Of a stretch of 64,000 bases of DNA, positions 55,567 to 64,000 are shown piece by piece. Position 1 is the first letter of the stretch. Each line of letters begins with the position of its first letter. A program made the translations under genes and the position numbers. The notes beneath the pieces are model-generated. The model saw nothing but the letters and a program-made list of their open reading frames with translations. It was not told where the DNA came from and did no database searches. Origin of the DNA: Aquibacillus kalidii. GTDB taxonomy: Bacteria; Bacillota; Bacilli; Bacillales; Amphibacillaceae. The stretch is from the NCBI RefSeq assembly GCF_014280935.1, contig NZ_JACLZI010000046.1, forward strand, positions 46,349 through 110,348, read 5' to 3'.

Positions 55567-56415
55567 TTGCTAGAAGTATATTTTGAAAATCAAAAAGAAG
55601 CACAGACTTTTCATGAACAGTTATTACATTACAATAAGGACTTAAGTATTTCATGGAAAACAAATGAAAAATGGGGGGATAAAATTGTTGTTCACGGAGG
55701 TTTGAGGACAGAGAAACAACAACTAGCAATTAAAAAGGCGATGATTGATGTATTTGTTTATTATAGAGAAATTCAGATGATCCATCACATCATACAAAAT
55801 TATTATTACTACAAAAATAAAGAAGAAATTCAACGTATTGCGGAACTCTCGCAATCGATCATTTCAGGTGAAGATGAAGACTTAGGGCAGATTTTAAAAG
55901 ACAAGGAACCAAGAAGTCTTTTATTTGAATTATTTGAGATGGATAAAAAAGAGTCCATTACTCATTTTGATTCGATTGTTAAGTTCCGTTTACAAGCTTA
56001 TCAGAAAGAATTAGTTGATGTAGTGGGACTAGCCATTGATGAATTTAAGCGAGAGGAAGAGCATCAATCATTTATCCAGTCTTTACGTGAGTTTGTTACA
56101 AGAAGGCAGATTAAAGAACAAGTGGTGCATGTGTTGCAAGGCACCAACTTTCGCTTTTTCAGGGAGGATGGAAAGGCGTTTACAGAATCTGAAATAAAAA
56201 CGTTAATACAAAAAGAACCGCTTTACATAGTAGGTTTAGATGAAACAGAAGTAAACCTTACTCCGTTAATTGCAATGGCACCTAAACAAATTAAAATTTA
56301 CGGTGAATGTCCTTCAGAAGCCAAAACCCTAACAGTGATTAATGTGTTTCAAGAAAGAGTAACATTTGAATCAATGGATAAATTTCCTTTTTTAATACCG
56401 AAAAGTTATGTTTAA
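55567..56415 (+). CDS. ytxC: YtxC family sporulation protein
   Basis: 282 residues from TTG 55567, seven bases after GGTGAGGGTGA. Mainly helical; the middle contains the conserved FDSIVKFRLQAYQKELVDVVGLAIDEFKREEE region (in parts). No signal peptide or membrane helix. YtxC is conserved between dnaI and thrS in spore-forming bacilli and annotated as a sporulation protein; its activity is unknown. Confidence 0.9.
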   Translation: MLEVYFENQKEAQTFHEQLLHYNKDLSISWKTNEKWGDKIVVHGGLRTEKQQLAIKKAMIDVFVYYREIQMIHHIIQNYYYYKNKEEIQRIAELSQSIISGEDEDLGQILKDKEPRSLLFELFEMDKKESITHFDSIVKFRLQAYQKELVDVVGLAIDEFKREEEHQSFIQSLREFVTRRQIKEQVVHVLQGTNFRFFREDGKAFTESEIKTLIQKEPLYIVGLDETEVNLTPLIAMAPKQIKIYGECPSEAKTLTVINVFQERVTFESMDKFPFLIPKSYV

Positions 56416-56475
56416 TGTTATATAGCAACCTTTCATTCGATATTTCTTAATGTCTTAAAAAAAGACAAGGTTTGC

Positions 56476-56504
56476 TTGATTTTTATTTAGTTAATCGCTA
56501 TAAT
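56476..56504 (+). promoter_or_regulatory. Sigma-A promoter of thrS
   Basis: TTGATT (56476-56481), 17-bp spacer, perfect TATAAT (56499-56504), directly upstream of the T-box leader. Confidence 0.8.
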
Positions 56505-56524
56505 AACGTTCATATATTAATTTA

Positions 56525-56815
56525 AATTAAAGGTATGGATGAGGACAAGATCATATCGGAAGGGATCAATAGAGAGGGAAGTCATTTGGCTGCAAGCTTC
56601 CTGATTATCCACCGTTTGATTACCACCTCTGAACTCTGCATTCGAACACGTTCTGTTAGTAGTTTGTGGCGATTAATCTTCGTTATGGATTTATTAATGA
56701 GCCGTTTATTATTATAGTAATTCTTACTAAATATAAACGGGAATTAGGGTGGAACCACGAGTAAAGCGCTCGTCCCTTTGCGACAAGGCAGAGAGGATGG
56801 GTGCTTTTTTATATG
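56525..56815 (+). promoter_or_regulatory. T-box leader (tRNA-Thr sensing) of thrS
   Basis: The T-box sequence AGGGTGGAACCACG is at 56746-56759. The specifier region GATTACCACCTCTGAAC carries Thr codon ACC at 56622-56624, with a second ACC next in line. Stem I lies at about 56535-56650. The terminator stem (about 56764-56779 with 56790-56806) ends in TTTTTT. Uncharged tRNA-Thr should pair with specifier and T-box, form the antiterminator and allow thrS expression. Confidence 0.93.
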
Positions 56816-56895
56816 GTTAATTTTTCATTATGTATTGACCTTTCATCTGTCTATCACACTAATTAAACCTAGAAATATATAAGGAGGAATTACAC

Positions 56896-58845
56896 ATGTC
56901 AAATCAACTAGTCATTACTTTTCCGGACGGTACTAAAAAGGATTTTCCACAAGGTACTACAGGTGAAGATATAGCTGCATCTATATCACCAGGATTAAAA
57001 AAGCAAGCATTAGCGATTAAATTAAATGGTGACGCTTATGATTTACGGACCCCACTACCAGGTGATGGAGAAATTGAAATCATAACCGTAAAAAATGAAG
57101 AGGGCGTAGAAATTATGCGTCATTCTACTGCACATTTAATGGCACAAGCCGTTAAACGTTTATACCCGAATGTAAAATTGGGTGTTGGTCCAACGATAGA
57201 AAATGGGTTTTATTATGACATCGATATGGAAGAATCTATTACACCAGAGGATTTACCACGAATTGAAAAAGAAATGCAAAGAATTGTAGACGAGAACCTT
57301 GAAATTGTCCGTAAAGAGGTAACTCGAGATGAGGCAAAAGCAATGTATGAGGAGATTGGGGATGAACTAAAGCTCGAGTTATTAGATGCTATTCCTCAAG
57401 ATGAGACAGTAACTATATATGAGCAAGGAGATTTCTTTGATTTATGTCGAGGTGTCCATGTACCCTCAACTAGTAAAATAAAAGTATTCAAGCTTCTAAG
57501 TATCTCTGGTGCCTACTGGCGTGGTGATAGTAAGAACAAGATGTTGCAACGTATTTATGGAACAGCCTTTGAGAAAAAAGGTCAACTAGATGAATATCTC
57601 CGTTTACGTGAAGAGGCGAAAGAACGCGATCACCGTAAATTGGGTAAGGAGCTCCAGTTGTTTACTGTTTCCCAAAAAGTAGGACAAGGTCTTCCACTTT
57701 GGTTGCCTAAAGGTGCCTCCATTCGTCGCACAATCGAGCGATATATCGTTGATTTAGAAGAGCGTTTGGGTTATAACCATGTCTATACACCAGTATTAGG
57801 TAGTGTTGATTTATACAAAACAAGTGGACACTGGGATCATTACAAAGATGATATGTTCCCAACAATGGAAATGGATAATGAAGATTTGGTTTTGAGACCA
57901 ATGAACTGCCCTCACCATATGATGGTATTTAAAAATGAATTACACAGTTATCGTAATCTCCCAGTTCGAATTGCTGAACTAGGGACGATGCATCGTCATG
58001 AGATGTCTGGAGCGCTTGCTGGTTTGCAACGAGTGCGTGCTATGACATTAAATGATGCTCATATATTTGCTAGACCTGATCAATTAAAAGACGAGTTTAT
58101 CCGTGTTGTTGAGCTTGTTCAAAATGTATATAAAGATTTTGGTATTGATGATTATTACTTCCGACTTTCGTATCGTGATCCTGAGGATACTGAAAAATAT
58201 GTGGATAATGATGAAATGTGGGAAAAAGCACAAGCAATGCTAAAAGAAACGATGGAGGATATGGAATTAGATTATGTGGAAGCTGAAGGAGAAGCAGCAT
58301 TTTATGGTCCGAAGCTTGACGTACAAGTAAAAACAGCACTTGGTAAAGATGAGACTTTATCAACTGTTCAACTTGACTTCCACTTACCTGAGCGTTTTGA
58401 TTTAACCTACATTGGAGAAGATGGAAAAGAACACCGCCCAGTAGTTATTCACCGTGGTGTTGTATCTACTATGGAACGATTTGTTGCCTTTTTAATTGAG
58501 GAATATAAAGGTGCCTTCCCAACTTGGTTAGCGCCTGTACAAGCTAAAATAATACCTGTTTCAGCAGAGGTGCATTTGGACTATGCTAAGAAGGTGGAAG
58601 ATGAGTTACGCCTTCATGGAGTTCGTGTTGAAGTCGACGAAAGAGATGAGAAAATCGGTTATAAGATTCGCGAAACCCAAGTACAAAAGATTCCATTTGC
58701 TTTAGTTGTTGGGGATAAGGAAATCGAAAACAACGGAGTGAATGTTCGTCGTTATGGTGAAAAAGATTCTGAAACAAAACCTTTATCTGATTTCGTTTCA
58801 GAGATAGAAGCAGAAATTAAAAATAAAGTTTTACGTAAAAAGTAA
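56896..58845 (+). CDS. thrS: Threonyl-tRNA synthetase
   Basis: 649 residues. Domains: TGS (1-63), editing domain with [12 protein letters not shown] and C..H motif ([11 protein letters not shown]), class II catalytic core ([11 protein letters not shown] motif 2 region, [41 protein letters not shown]) and an anticodon-binding C-terminus ([20 protein letters not shown]). AAGGAGGAA precedes the ATG. Expression is controlled by the T-box in its 380-base leader. Confidence 0.97.
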   Translation: MSNQLVITFPDGTKKDFPQGTTGEDIAASISPGLKKQALAIKLNGDAYDLRTPLPGDGEIEIITVKNEEGVEIMRHSTAHLMAQAVKRLYPNVKLGVGPTIENGFYYDIDMEESITPEDLPRIEKEMQRIVDENLEIVRKEVTRDEAKAMYEEIGDELKLELLDAIPQDETVTIYEQGDFFDLCRGVHVPSTSKIKVFKLLSISGAYWRGDSKNKMLQRIYGTAFEKKGQLDEYLRLREEAKERDHRKLGKELQLFTVSQKVGQGLPLWLPKGASIRRTIERYIVDLEERLGYNHVYTPVLGSVDLYKTSGHWDHYKDDMFPTMEMDNEDLVLRPMNCPHHMMVFKNELHSYRNLPVRIAELGTMHRHEMSGALAGLQRVRAMTLNDAHIFARPDQLKDEFIRVVELVQNVYKDFGIDDYYFRLSYRDPEDTEKYVDNDEMWEKAQAMLKETMEDMELDYVEAEGEAAFYGPKLDVQVKTALGKDETLSTVQLDFHLPERFDLTYIGEDGKEHRPVVIHRGVVSTMERFVAFLIEEYKGAFPTWLAPVQAKIIPVSAEVHLDYAKKVEDELRLHGVRVEVDERDEKIGYKIRETQVQKIPFALVVGDKEIENNGVNVRRYGEKDSETKPLSDFVSEIEAEIKNKVLRKK

Positions 58846-58851
58846 GGTTAT

Positions 58852-58887
58852 AAAGTTCTTCCTAATAGATAGGAAGAACTTTTTTTG
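58852..58887 (+). terminator. Terminator of thrS
   Basis: Perfect 12-bp stem 58852-58863 with 58871-58882, then T-run. Confidence 0.92.
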
Positions 58888-58937
58888 CTAAACTAATTTA
58901 GAAATGTATGCCTTTTCAATACCTAGGAGGGAATTTA

Positions 58938-59912
58938 ATGAAATACAGAAGAATAGGAACTAGTGGGTTAAAGGTTAGTGAAATAGCGTTAGGAAGTTGG
59001 CTAACTTACGGCAAATCGGTTGAACATAATACTGCAGAAGATTGTATAAGAAAAGCATATGAACTTGGAATTAATTTTTTTGATACAGCTAATGCCTATG
59101 AAAGTGGAAAAGCAGAAGAAGTATTAGGGAATGCTTTAAAAACTTATGATCGAAGTAGTTATGTGGTTGCCACTAAAGTTTTTTTTCCGATGGGGGAGGG
59201 TCCTAATGACCGTGGGTTATCTAGAAAACATATTATAGAACAATGTGACGCTAGTCTAAAGCGCTTAGATATGAACTATATTGATTTATATCAGTGCCAC
59301 CGATTCGATACTGAAGTACCAGTAGAAGAAACACTATATGCATTAGATGACTTGGTCAAACAAGGGAAAATTCTGTATGCAGGTGTGAGTGAATGGACTG
59401 GAGCTCAAATCGAAAAGGCGGTTGGAATAAGCAAGGATTTAAGATTACATCCACTAATCTCTAATCAACCAATTTACAATATGATAGAAAGGTATATAGA
59501 AGAGGAAGTACTACCTATCTCAGAACAACACGGTCTTGGTCAAATCGTATTTTCACCATTAGCTCAAGGGGTTTTAACAGGAAAGTATAAACCAAATACT
59601 AATATTCCAAGCGAAAGTCGTGCAGCAAACGATGATACGAACTTTGTAATTAATAGTTATTTTGAAGAAAGAGTGTTAGTAACTGTTGAAAGGTTAGGGA
59701 AGGTTGCTCAGGATCTTGGAGTCTCCTTATCACAGTTGGCACTTGCGTGGATATTGCGTCAACCAGGCGTTAGCTCCGCTATTATTGGAGCAAGTAGACC
59801 GTCCCAAATCGAAGAAAATGTTAAAGCGGTTGATATTGAACTATCAACTGAAACCTTAAACGTAATTGAAGCTATACTCGAAGATATTAAAGATTTTCAT
59901 CCCGCAAGATAG
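58938..59912 (+). CDS. Aldo/keto reductase
   Basis: 324 residues from the ATG at 58938 after TAGGAGGG. It has the family N-terminus MKYRRIGTSGLKVSEIALGSW and the catalytic tetrad: Asp and Tyr in NFFDTANAYESGKAEEVLG, Lys in VVATKVF and His in YQCHRFD. NADP-binding residues appear in SAIIGASRPSQIEEN. It is close to the Kv-beta-like/YvgN-related group; the substrate is unknown. Monocistronic between thrS and the infC leader. Confidence 0.88.
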   Translation: MKYRRIGTSGLKVSEIALGSWLTYGKSVEHNTAEDCIRKAYELGINFFDTANAYESGKAEEVLGNALKTYDRSSYVVATKVFFPMGEGPNDRGLSRKHIIEQCDASLKRLDMNYIDLYQCHRFDTEVPVEETLYALDDLVKQGKILYAGVSEWTGAQIEKAVGISKDLRLHPLISNQPIYNMIERYIEEEVLPISEQHGLGQIVFSPLAQGVLTGKYKPNTNIPSESRAANDDTNFVINSYFEERVLVTVERLGKVAQDLGVSLSQLALAWILRQPGVSSAIIGASRPSQIEENVKAVDIELSTETLNVIEAILEDIKDFHPAR

Positions 59913-59929
59913 GACAATGTATGAACGAG

Positions 59930-59960
59930 AGTGGCGATAAGTTTTTCGCCACTTTTTTTA
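59930..59960 (+). terminator. Terminator of the aldo/keto reductase gene
   Basis: Perfect 8-bp stem AGTGGCGA (59930-59937) with TCGCCACT (59946-59953), then seven T. Confidence 0.88.
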
Positions 59961-60030
59961 AAATATAAATAATACTTGTTTATTTTTAACATTCGTGATA
60001 AATTAATCATATTGTATAAGAGAAGCTTGG

Positions 60031-60059
60031 TTGACAGTATTGTTCAATCATGTTATTCT
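60031..60059 (+). promoter_or_regulatory. Sigma-A promoter of infC-rpmI-rplT
   Basis: Perfect TTGACA (60031-60036), 17-bp spacer, TATTCT (60054-60059). Confidence 0.85.
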
Positions 60060-60065
60060 AGTTTA

Positions 60066-60322
60066 AGTGAAATTGAATATGATCTTCGAGGCAAGTAGAA
60101 GCACCCGCTTCTCACCTGATTGACGCTACATGCAGTTGGCAGGTTACTATTCCGAATTTTAACTGGAGTTGTGTGTGGGTGCAGTATGTGTACCGACACT
60201 TTTTTTATGTGTTAAAACTCTTAACTTGTCTTGGCCTTGCGTAAGGCTGTAACTGTAATATGTCATTCATATTAAAAGGCGATCATTGATAATTGCGCTT
60301 TTAAAAATTTACGGAGGTGGCT
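60066..60322 (+). promoter_or_regulatory. L20-type autoregulatory leader of the infC operon
   Basis: A 250-base untranslated leader precedes infC. A hairpin AGAAGC/GCTTCT (60097-60112) and the ACCTG/CAGGT complementarity near 60114-60145 match the usual L20-leader start. A GTGTG/GACAC-based hairpin ending TTTTTTT (60171-60207) looks like the intrinsic attenuator. Excess ribosomal protein L20 is expected to bind the leader and favour termination. Confidence 0.8.
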
Positions 60323-60323
60323 G

Positions 60324-60842
60324 ATTATTAGCAAAGATATGAACGTCAATGAGAAAATTCGAGCTCGTGAAGTACGTCTCATTGATTCAAATGGGGATCA
60401 ACTTGGTGTTAAATCACGTCAAGATGCGTTGGAAATTGCTCAAACACGAAATTTAGATCTAGTACTTGTTGCACCAAATGCGAAACCGCCAGTATGTCGT
60501 ATTATGGACTATGGTAAATTCCGCTTTGAACAACAGAAGAAAGACAAAGAAGCACGTAAAAAGCAAAAGATCATCAACGTTAAAGAAGTTCGTCTTAGCC
60601 CAGGAATTGAAGAACATGACTTTAATACAAAGTTACGTAATGCAAGAAAGTTTCTTGAAAAAGGTGACAAAGTTAAAGTATCTATTCGTTTCCGCGGACG
60701 TGCGATTACCCATAAAGAACTAGGTCAAAAGGTATTAGAACGTATGGCTGAAGAGTGTAAAGATCTGTCAACGGTTGAACAAAAACCGAAGATGGAAGGT
60801 CGTAGTATGTTCTTAATGCTTGCACCAGTGAACGAAAAGTAA
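60324..60842 (+). CDS. infC: Translation initiation factor IF-3 with non-canonical AUU start
   Basis: 172 residues when started at ATT 60324, 4-7 bases after GGAGGTGG. The conserved Bacillus/Geobacillus N-terminus M-I-S-K-D is encoded upstream of the first ATG (60339), and no ATG, GTG or TTG exists there, so AUU (60324 or 60327) must be used, as known for infC of E. coli and Geobacillus. Signatures: [30 protein letters not shown] and ITHKELGQ. It discriminates against poor start codons, giving autoregulation. Confidence 0.93.
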   Translation: MISKDMNVNEKIRAREVRLIDSNGDQLGVKSRQDALEIAQTRNLDLVLVAPNAKPPVCRIMDYGKFRFEQQKKDKEARKKQKIINVKEVRLSPGIEEHDFNTKLRNARKFLEKGDKVKVSIRFRGRAITHKELGQKVLERMAEECKDLSTVEQKPKMEGRSMFLMLAPVNEK

Positions 60843-61091
<249 letters not shown>

Positions 61092-61138
61092 TAAACTTAC
61101 ACGAATATTTCGTTGATATATACTAGGAGGGAATTACT

Positions 61139-61495
61139 ATGCCACGTGTTAAAGGTGGAACAGTTACACGCAGACGTCGTAAACGTATTTTAAAGCTAGC
61201 TAAAGGTTACTATGGTTCAAAACATGCTCTATTTAAAGTAGCAAAACAACAAGTTATCAAATCAGGTCAATATGCTTATCGTGACCGCAGAAACAAAAAA
61301 CGTGATTTCCGTAAACTTTGGATCGCACGTATCAATGCTGCTGCACGTTTAAACGATCTTTCATACAGCCGTTTAATGCACGGTCTTAAATTAGCGGGTA
61401 TCGAAGTTAACCGTAAGATGCTTTCAGAACTTGCTATCAATGATGAGCAAGCATTTGCACAACTTGCAGACAAAGCTAAAGCTGCATTAAAATAA
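61139..61495 (+). CDS. rplT: Ribosomal protein L20
   Basis: 118 residues (family 117-119). [26 protein letters not shown]-terminal extension (in parts), then the globular C-terminal domain with [17 protein letters not shown]. It assembles early on 23S rRNA and is the expected repressor of its own operon through the leader at 60.1 kb. Ends at a strong terminator. Confidence 0.98.
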   Translation: MPRVKGGTVTRRRRKRILKLAKGYYGSKHALFKVAKQQVIKSGQYAYRDRRNKKRDFRKLWIARINAAARLNDLSYSRLMHGLKLAGIEVNRKMLSELAINDEQAFAQLADKAKAALK

Positions 61496-61504
61496 AGTAT
61501 TTTT

Positions 61505-61540
61505 AAAAGAGCCATTTCTTGTGAAGTGGCTCTTTTTTTG
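61505..61540 (+). terminator. Terminator of infC-rpmI-rplT
   Basis: AAAGAGCCATTT (61506-61517) pairs with AAGTGGCTCTTT (to about 61535) with a G-U pair, then T-run. Confidence 0.9.
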
Positions 61541-61594
61541 ATAGATATAGATATTCATATAGATTATATAGATCAGTTATTAGGAGGCTGTTAA

Positions 61595-61864
61595 GTGTCA
61601 ATTGAAATAATCCTAGTTATTTATCTTCTATTTGTTAATTTGGCTACATATACATTGATGGGAATGGATAAAAGTAAGGCCAAAAGGGGAGCATGGCGAA
61701 TTCCAGAAAAGACATTATGGCTATTTGCTTTAGTTGGTGGAGCGTTTGGTGGGTGGATTGGAATGGTTCACTTTAGACATAAAACAAAACATACGAGCTT
61801 TAAATTCCTTTTTCCCTTAATAAGTGTTATATACATGTATTTAGTTATTCAGTACTATTTTTAA
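61595..61864 (+). CDS. ysdA: DUF1294 membrane protein YsdA
   Basis: 89 residues from GTG 61595 after TAGGAGG. Three membrane helices (about 3-22, 38-58, 68-88) and the DUF1294 motif DKSKAKRGAWRIPEKTL, GAFGGWIGM, RHKTKH. It follows rplT as in B. subtilis. Function unknown. Confidence 0.92.
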   Translation: MSIEIILVIYLLFVNLATYTLMGMDKSKAKRGAWRIPEKTLWLFALVGGAFGGWIGMVHFRHKTKHTSFKFLFPLISVIYMYLVIQYYF

Positions 61865-61931
61865 TTGTTTGTCATAATAGCTCGTCTCTTGTCATACATT
61901 TTAGAGAAGACATCTATGAAGGAGGCTATCT

Positions 61932-62513
61932 ATGGAATATATGAGTACTTATATGATGGCAATAATTGAAACTGGTGGGTTGTTCGCACCGCTTTTATTT
62001 ATTGGCATGCATTTAGTTAGGCCTTTGTTCTTTCTTCCCGTAGTTTTTATTTGCATCACGGGTGGCGCTATCTTTGGTGCTGTTGCGGGTACTCTCTATT
62101 CCGTTATTGGTATTACTCTTTCTAGCTTTCTGTTTTTTCGGATGACTAAATGGATGCCGAAAACAACAGAGAAACTAGTGAAAATGAAACATAAATTAAT
62201 AGGGAAGAACGCTGAATTAACAACTTCTCAGGTTGCTTTATTGCGGTTAGTTCCTTTTATTCACTTTCATCTGTTATCTTTATGTTTATTAGAAGTTTCG
62301 GCTGACTTTAAGACATATATGCGATCTTCTTTCTTGGCTAACATACCATTAGCGGTTGTGTACACTACGATTGGAAATTGGATTTCTAGTTTTTCACCAG
62401 TAGTTGCAGGGGTGCTCCTGCTAGCGTTATTACCGATTATTTACTTATTAAGAAGAAAAGAGATTAGTATGAAGTGGGAGGATTTCTTCCAAGTAGAAAA
62501 AACAGGTGCATAA
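61932..62513 (+). CDS. VTT-domain (TVP38/DedA-like) membrane protein
   Basis: 193 residues with five membrane helices. VTT-domain features: RPLFFLPVVFICITGGAIFG, the amphipathic FRMTKWMPKTTEKLV segment and LLRLVPFIHFHLLSL. Such proteins are lipid scramblases or undecaprenyl-phosphate flippases in some branches; this member is not assigned. AAGGAGGC precedes the ATG. It lies between ysdA and ysdB, an addition relative to B. subtilis. Confidence 0.82.
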   Translation: MEYMSTYMMAIIETGGLFAPLLFIGMHLVRPLFFLPVVFICITGGAIFGAVAGTLYSVIGITLSSFLFFRMTKWMPKTTEKLVKMKHKLIGKNAELTTSQVALLRLVPFIHFHLLSLCLLEVSADFKTYMRSSFLANIPLAVVYTTIGNWISSFSPVVAGVLLLALLPIIYLLRRKEISMKWEDFFQVEKTGA

Positions 62514-62520
62514 CTAACAT

Positions 62521-62559
62521 AAAAAGTTTGGAGTTAATGTTTAACTCCAAACTTTTTTT
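62521..62559 (+). terminator. Terminator of the VTT gene
   Basis: Stem of about 15 bp (62521-62536 with 62542-62556), then T-run. Confidence 0.9.
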
Positions 62560-62652
62560 AGCATATATAAATTTTGAGTTGTCGATAGTGATTTCCGCTC
62601 CAGTCAGTTGGACCAACTTAACTATTTTATATTTCAAATTACAAAATAAGAT

Positions 62653-62766
62653 TTATTTGTTAGTATATTTCGTATCGTATTCTTCTGATTGGTAGTAAAA
62701 ATGAGAGGCACTAAGTAAACCTATAACTGAAAGTATTCCAACTATTATAGGAATCCAGAATTCCAC
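62653..62766 (-). CDS. Small single-helix membrane protein (37 residues)
   Basis: Starts at GTG 62766 (MEFWIPIIVGILSVIGLLSA), with AGAGAGGGAAG about 6 bases ahead, and ends YDTKYTNK. One membrane helix (about 4-21) and a polar tail with two Tyr and several acidic residues. It lies 33 bases after ysdB on the same strand, so it is probably cotranscribed with it from the sigma-W-like promoter. I know no family. Confidence 0.6.
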   Translation of the reverse strand: MEFWIPIIVGILSVIGLLSASHFYYQSEEYDTKYTNK

Positions 62767-62799
62767 GAACTTCCCTCTCTAATTATCAAAATAAAGACA

Positions 62800-63189
62800 C
62801 TAAATTTGCGTAATAACTAATTTATTGATAGGATATCTCCATTCGATTTTTGCATATGGATAACGTATGAGGATTTCCTCTTCCAAAAAATAAAGGTCAT
62901 TTCTTTCTAACCCTTTTAACTTATCAGAATTATGGGCAAAAATACTAATTGTTACAACATCGAAAGAGTTTTCTGTTGTGCCAAGATATTTTTCGCCTTC
63001 GAAAACAAACCCTTTGTAAGTCATCAAAAAATTCTTTTTAATATTTTCAGGATCATCAAGAAAATAAAAAGCTTTTTTCTCTTGTGCAACCTCGAGCTTC
63101 CGTTTTGGATTCATAACGTACTTATAGGCTGTATACAATAAAACAACCATAGCAATGATGATTAATAATCTAAATATAAGGACTATCAT
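62800..63189 (-). CDS. ysdB: YsdB sigma-W-pathway protein
   Basis: 129 residues (B. subtilis 130). One N-terminal membrane helix (about 3-22) and a cytoplasmic domain: RKLEVAQEKKAFYFLDDP, LLTYKGFVFEGEKYLG-like FLMTYKGFVFEGEKYLGTT, and RYPYAKIEWRYPINKL. In B. subtilis YsdB is induced through sigma-W and takes part in that pathway. The sigma-W-like promoter upstream supports the name. Confidence 0.92.
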   Translation of the reverse strand: MIVLIFRLLIIIAMVVLLYTAYKYVMNPKRKLEVAQEKKAFYFLDDPENIKKNFLMTYKGFVFEGEKYLGTTENSFDVVTISIFAHNSDKLKGLERNDLYFLEEEILIRYPYAKIEWRYPINKLVITQI

Positions 63190-63230
63190 ACGATACCGTC
63201 TCCCTGTTCCACATAGTTTCTCTACTTAGA

Positions 63231-63257
63231 TACGTATATGGAGTTAGTTAGGTTTCA
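63231..63257 (-). promoter_or_regulatory. Sigma-W-type promoter of ysdB
   Basis: On the minus strand, TGAAAC (63257-63252), 17-bp spacer, CGTA (63234-63231), 42 bp ahead of the ysdB start. Confidence 0.75.
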
Positions 63258-63311
63258 AAATATTTTATAATAAATGTTATAATTATTTTAAAAAAAGAAA
63301 AGGTGAGAATA

Positions 63312-63797
63312 ATGGATTGGCTAGAACTATTTAATATGCAACAAAAATTGGACAACTATATTCAAGAAAACCATCAATTAAAGTCGGAAGAACTTTTTGA
63401 CAGGAAAATTTTAGCCTTACTTGTAGAGGTTGGAGAATTAGCAAATGAAACGAAATGTTTTAAATTTTGGAGCACAAAACCAGCAAGTCCACAGTCGGTT
63501 ATTTTAGAAGAATATGTGGATGGGCTTCACTTCATTTTATCGATTGGATTGGATAAACAATACGATCATTTACCATCAAAATGGGTTGAAAAAACAAAAG
63601 ACCTTACAAACCTCTTTAATATAGTATTTGAAAAAATAATAGCATTTAAGCATGATCAAAGTAAAGAAAGCTACAAGGAACTAATTTATACATATATTGG
63701 ATTAGGGAACGCTTTAGGTTTCTCTGAAGATAATGTTAAAGATGCTTATTATGAAAAAAATAAAGTAAACTTTGAAAGACAAGATAGCGGGTATTGA
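63312..63797 (+). CDS. All-alpha dimeric dUTP diphosphatase
   Basis: 161 residues from the ATG at 63312 after AAAAGGTGAG. The metal-binding EVGELANETKCFKFW (ExxE) and a second EEYVDGLHFILSIGL (ExxxD) motif define the MazG-like dUTPase_2 family, unrelated to trimeric Dut. It hydrolyses dUTP to dUMP and pyrophosphate, keeping uracil out of DNA. Divergent from ysdB; repeats follow. Confidence 0.9.
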   Translation: MDWLELFNMQQKLDNYIQENHQLKSEELFDRKILALLVEVGELANETKCFKFWSTKPASPQSVILEEYVDGLHFILSIGLDKQYDHLPSKWVEKTKDLTNLFNIVFEKIIAFKHDQSKESYKELIYTYIGLGNALGFSEDNVKDAYYEKNKVNFERQDSGY

Positions 63798-63818
63798 ACT
63801 AATAGGAGAGAATTAATT

Positions 63819-64000
63819 TATGACGCAATTTCTATAAACTCTGCAGTAATAAATAGGATAGGCGATCTAACATAGCGAATTCTTTTGGGTTCTCTAACTT
63901 CGCAACGTTAGGAGCCCTCTAACATAGCGAATTCTTTTGGGTTCTCTAATTTCGCGACGTTAGGAGCCCTCTAACATAGCGAATTCTTTTGGGTTCTCTA
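63819..64000. repeat. Element terminus plus 52-bp tandem repeat, cut by window edge
   Basis: TTATGACGCAATTTCTATAA from 63819 matches the left end of the element at 54.9 kb. After about 45 bases a 52-bp unit starts at 63866, 63918 and 63970, with only a few base changes between copies. Each unit contains an imperfect inverted repeat, CTAACATAGCGAA against TTCGCRACGTTAG, so each can form a hairpin. The array continues past the window. Confidence 0.85.

Noticed and set aside
56535..56717. 60-codon frame upstream of thrS
   Set aside because: It lies wholly inside the T-box leader.
63866..64000. CRISPR array
   Set aside because: The 52-bp units are contiguous and nearly identical, with no variable spacers, and no cas genes are present.

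Overview
The window is 64 kb of core chromosome from a low-GC, endospore-forming member of the Bacillaceae. Gene order largely follows the Bacillus subtilis thiI-sspA-ytfJ-ytxK-ackA, dnaE-accDA-pfkA-pyk, citZ-icd-mdh-phoPR-polA-mutM-coaE, nrdR-dnaB-dnaI-ytxC-thrS and infC-rpmI-rplT-ysdA-ysdB blocks. Spore genes (sspA with a consensus sigma-G promoter, ytfJ/gerW, ytrH, ytrI, ytvI, ytaF, ytxC) show that it sporulates. The AT-rich base use and the hflKC locus resemble Oceanobacillus/Virgibacillus-type genera, but the genus is an inference. There are no rRNA or tRNA genes, no prophage and no CRISPR array.

Layout: 1-13 kb holds the thiI tail, sspA, a ytcJ-like amidohydrolase, nadK2, ytfI-ytfJ, ytxK-ackA, an accessory stretch (orphan 101-aa gene, EcsC protein, 44-aa protein, SDR), ald and a convergent M24 peptidase. 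A GC-richer, foldable non-coding stretch lies between ald and the peptidase. 13.4-17.6 kb is a cell-envelope stress operon, DUF4178-pspA-DUF4247 lipoprotein-DUF350-membrane aminopropyltransferase, behind a consensus sigma-W promoter. 17.7-23.2 kb holds ytkL, ytoI, ytpI, nrnA and ytrH-ytrI. 23.8-35.4 kb holds dnaE, a GntR/FadR regulator with an operator over its own start site, accDA, pfkA-pyk, fxsA, ytvI and ytwI. 35.6-41.4 kb is the TCA set citZ-icd-mdh followed by phoPR. 41.6-45.5 kb is an insertion relative to B. subtilis: hflK-hflC behind a sigma-W-like promoter, convergent with ydbS-ydbT. 45.7-54.8 kb holds polA, mutM, ytaF, coaE, speD, nrdR, dnaB and dnaI. 55.5-63.8 kb holds ytxC, T-box-thrS, an aldo/keto reductase, the L20-leader infC operon, ysdA, a VTT membrane protein, ysdB and an all-alpha dUTPase.

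The genes form recognisable units: central carbon flow (pfkA, pyk, ackA, ald, citZ-icd-mdh), fatty-acid commitment (accDA), replication (dnaE, polA, dnaB, dnaI, mutM, nrdR), translation (thrS, infC, rpmI, rplT) and envelope surveillance (PspA operon, hflKC, ysdB). Three separate loci carry TGAAAC-N16/17-CGTA sigma-W-type promoters, so envelope stress is a recurring theme.

The most unusual non-coding content is a family of intergenic palindromic elements near 2.6, 23.3-23.7 and 54.9-55.4 kb that share terminal sequences. The same terminus appears at 63.82 kb, where the interior is a 52-bp tandem repeat running off the window. No wholly new gene system is evident. The best candidates for new biology are this element family, the structured stretch after ald, the PspA-operon and hflKC sigma-W units, and a few small unassigned proteins.
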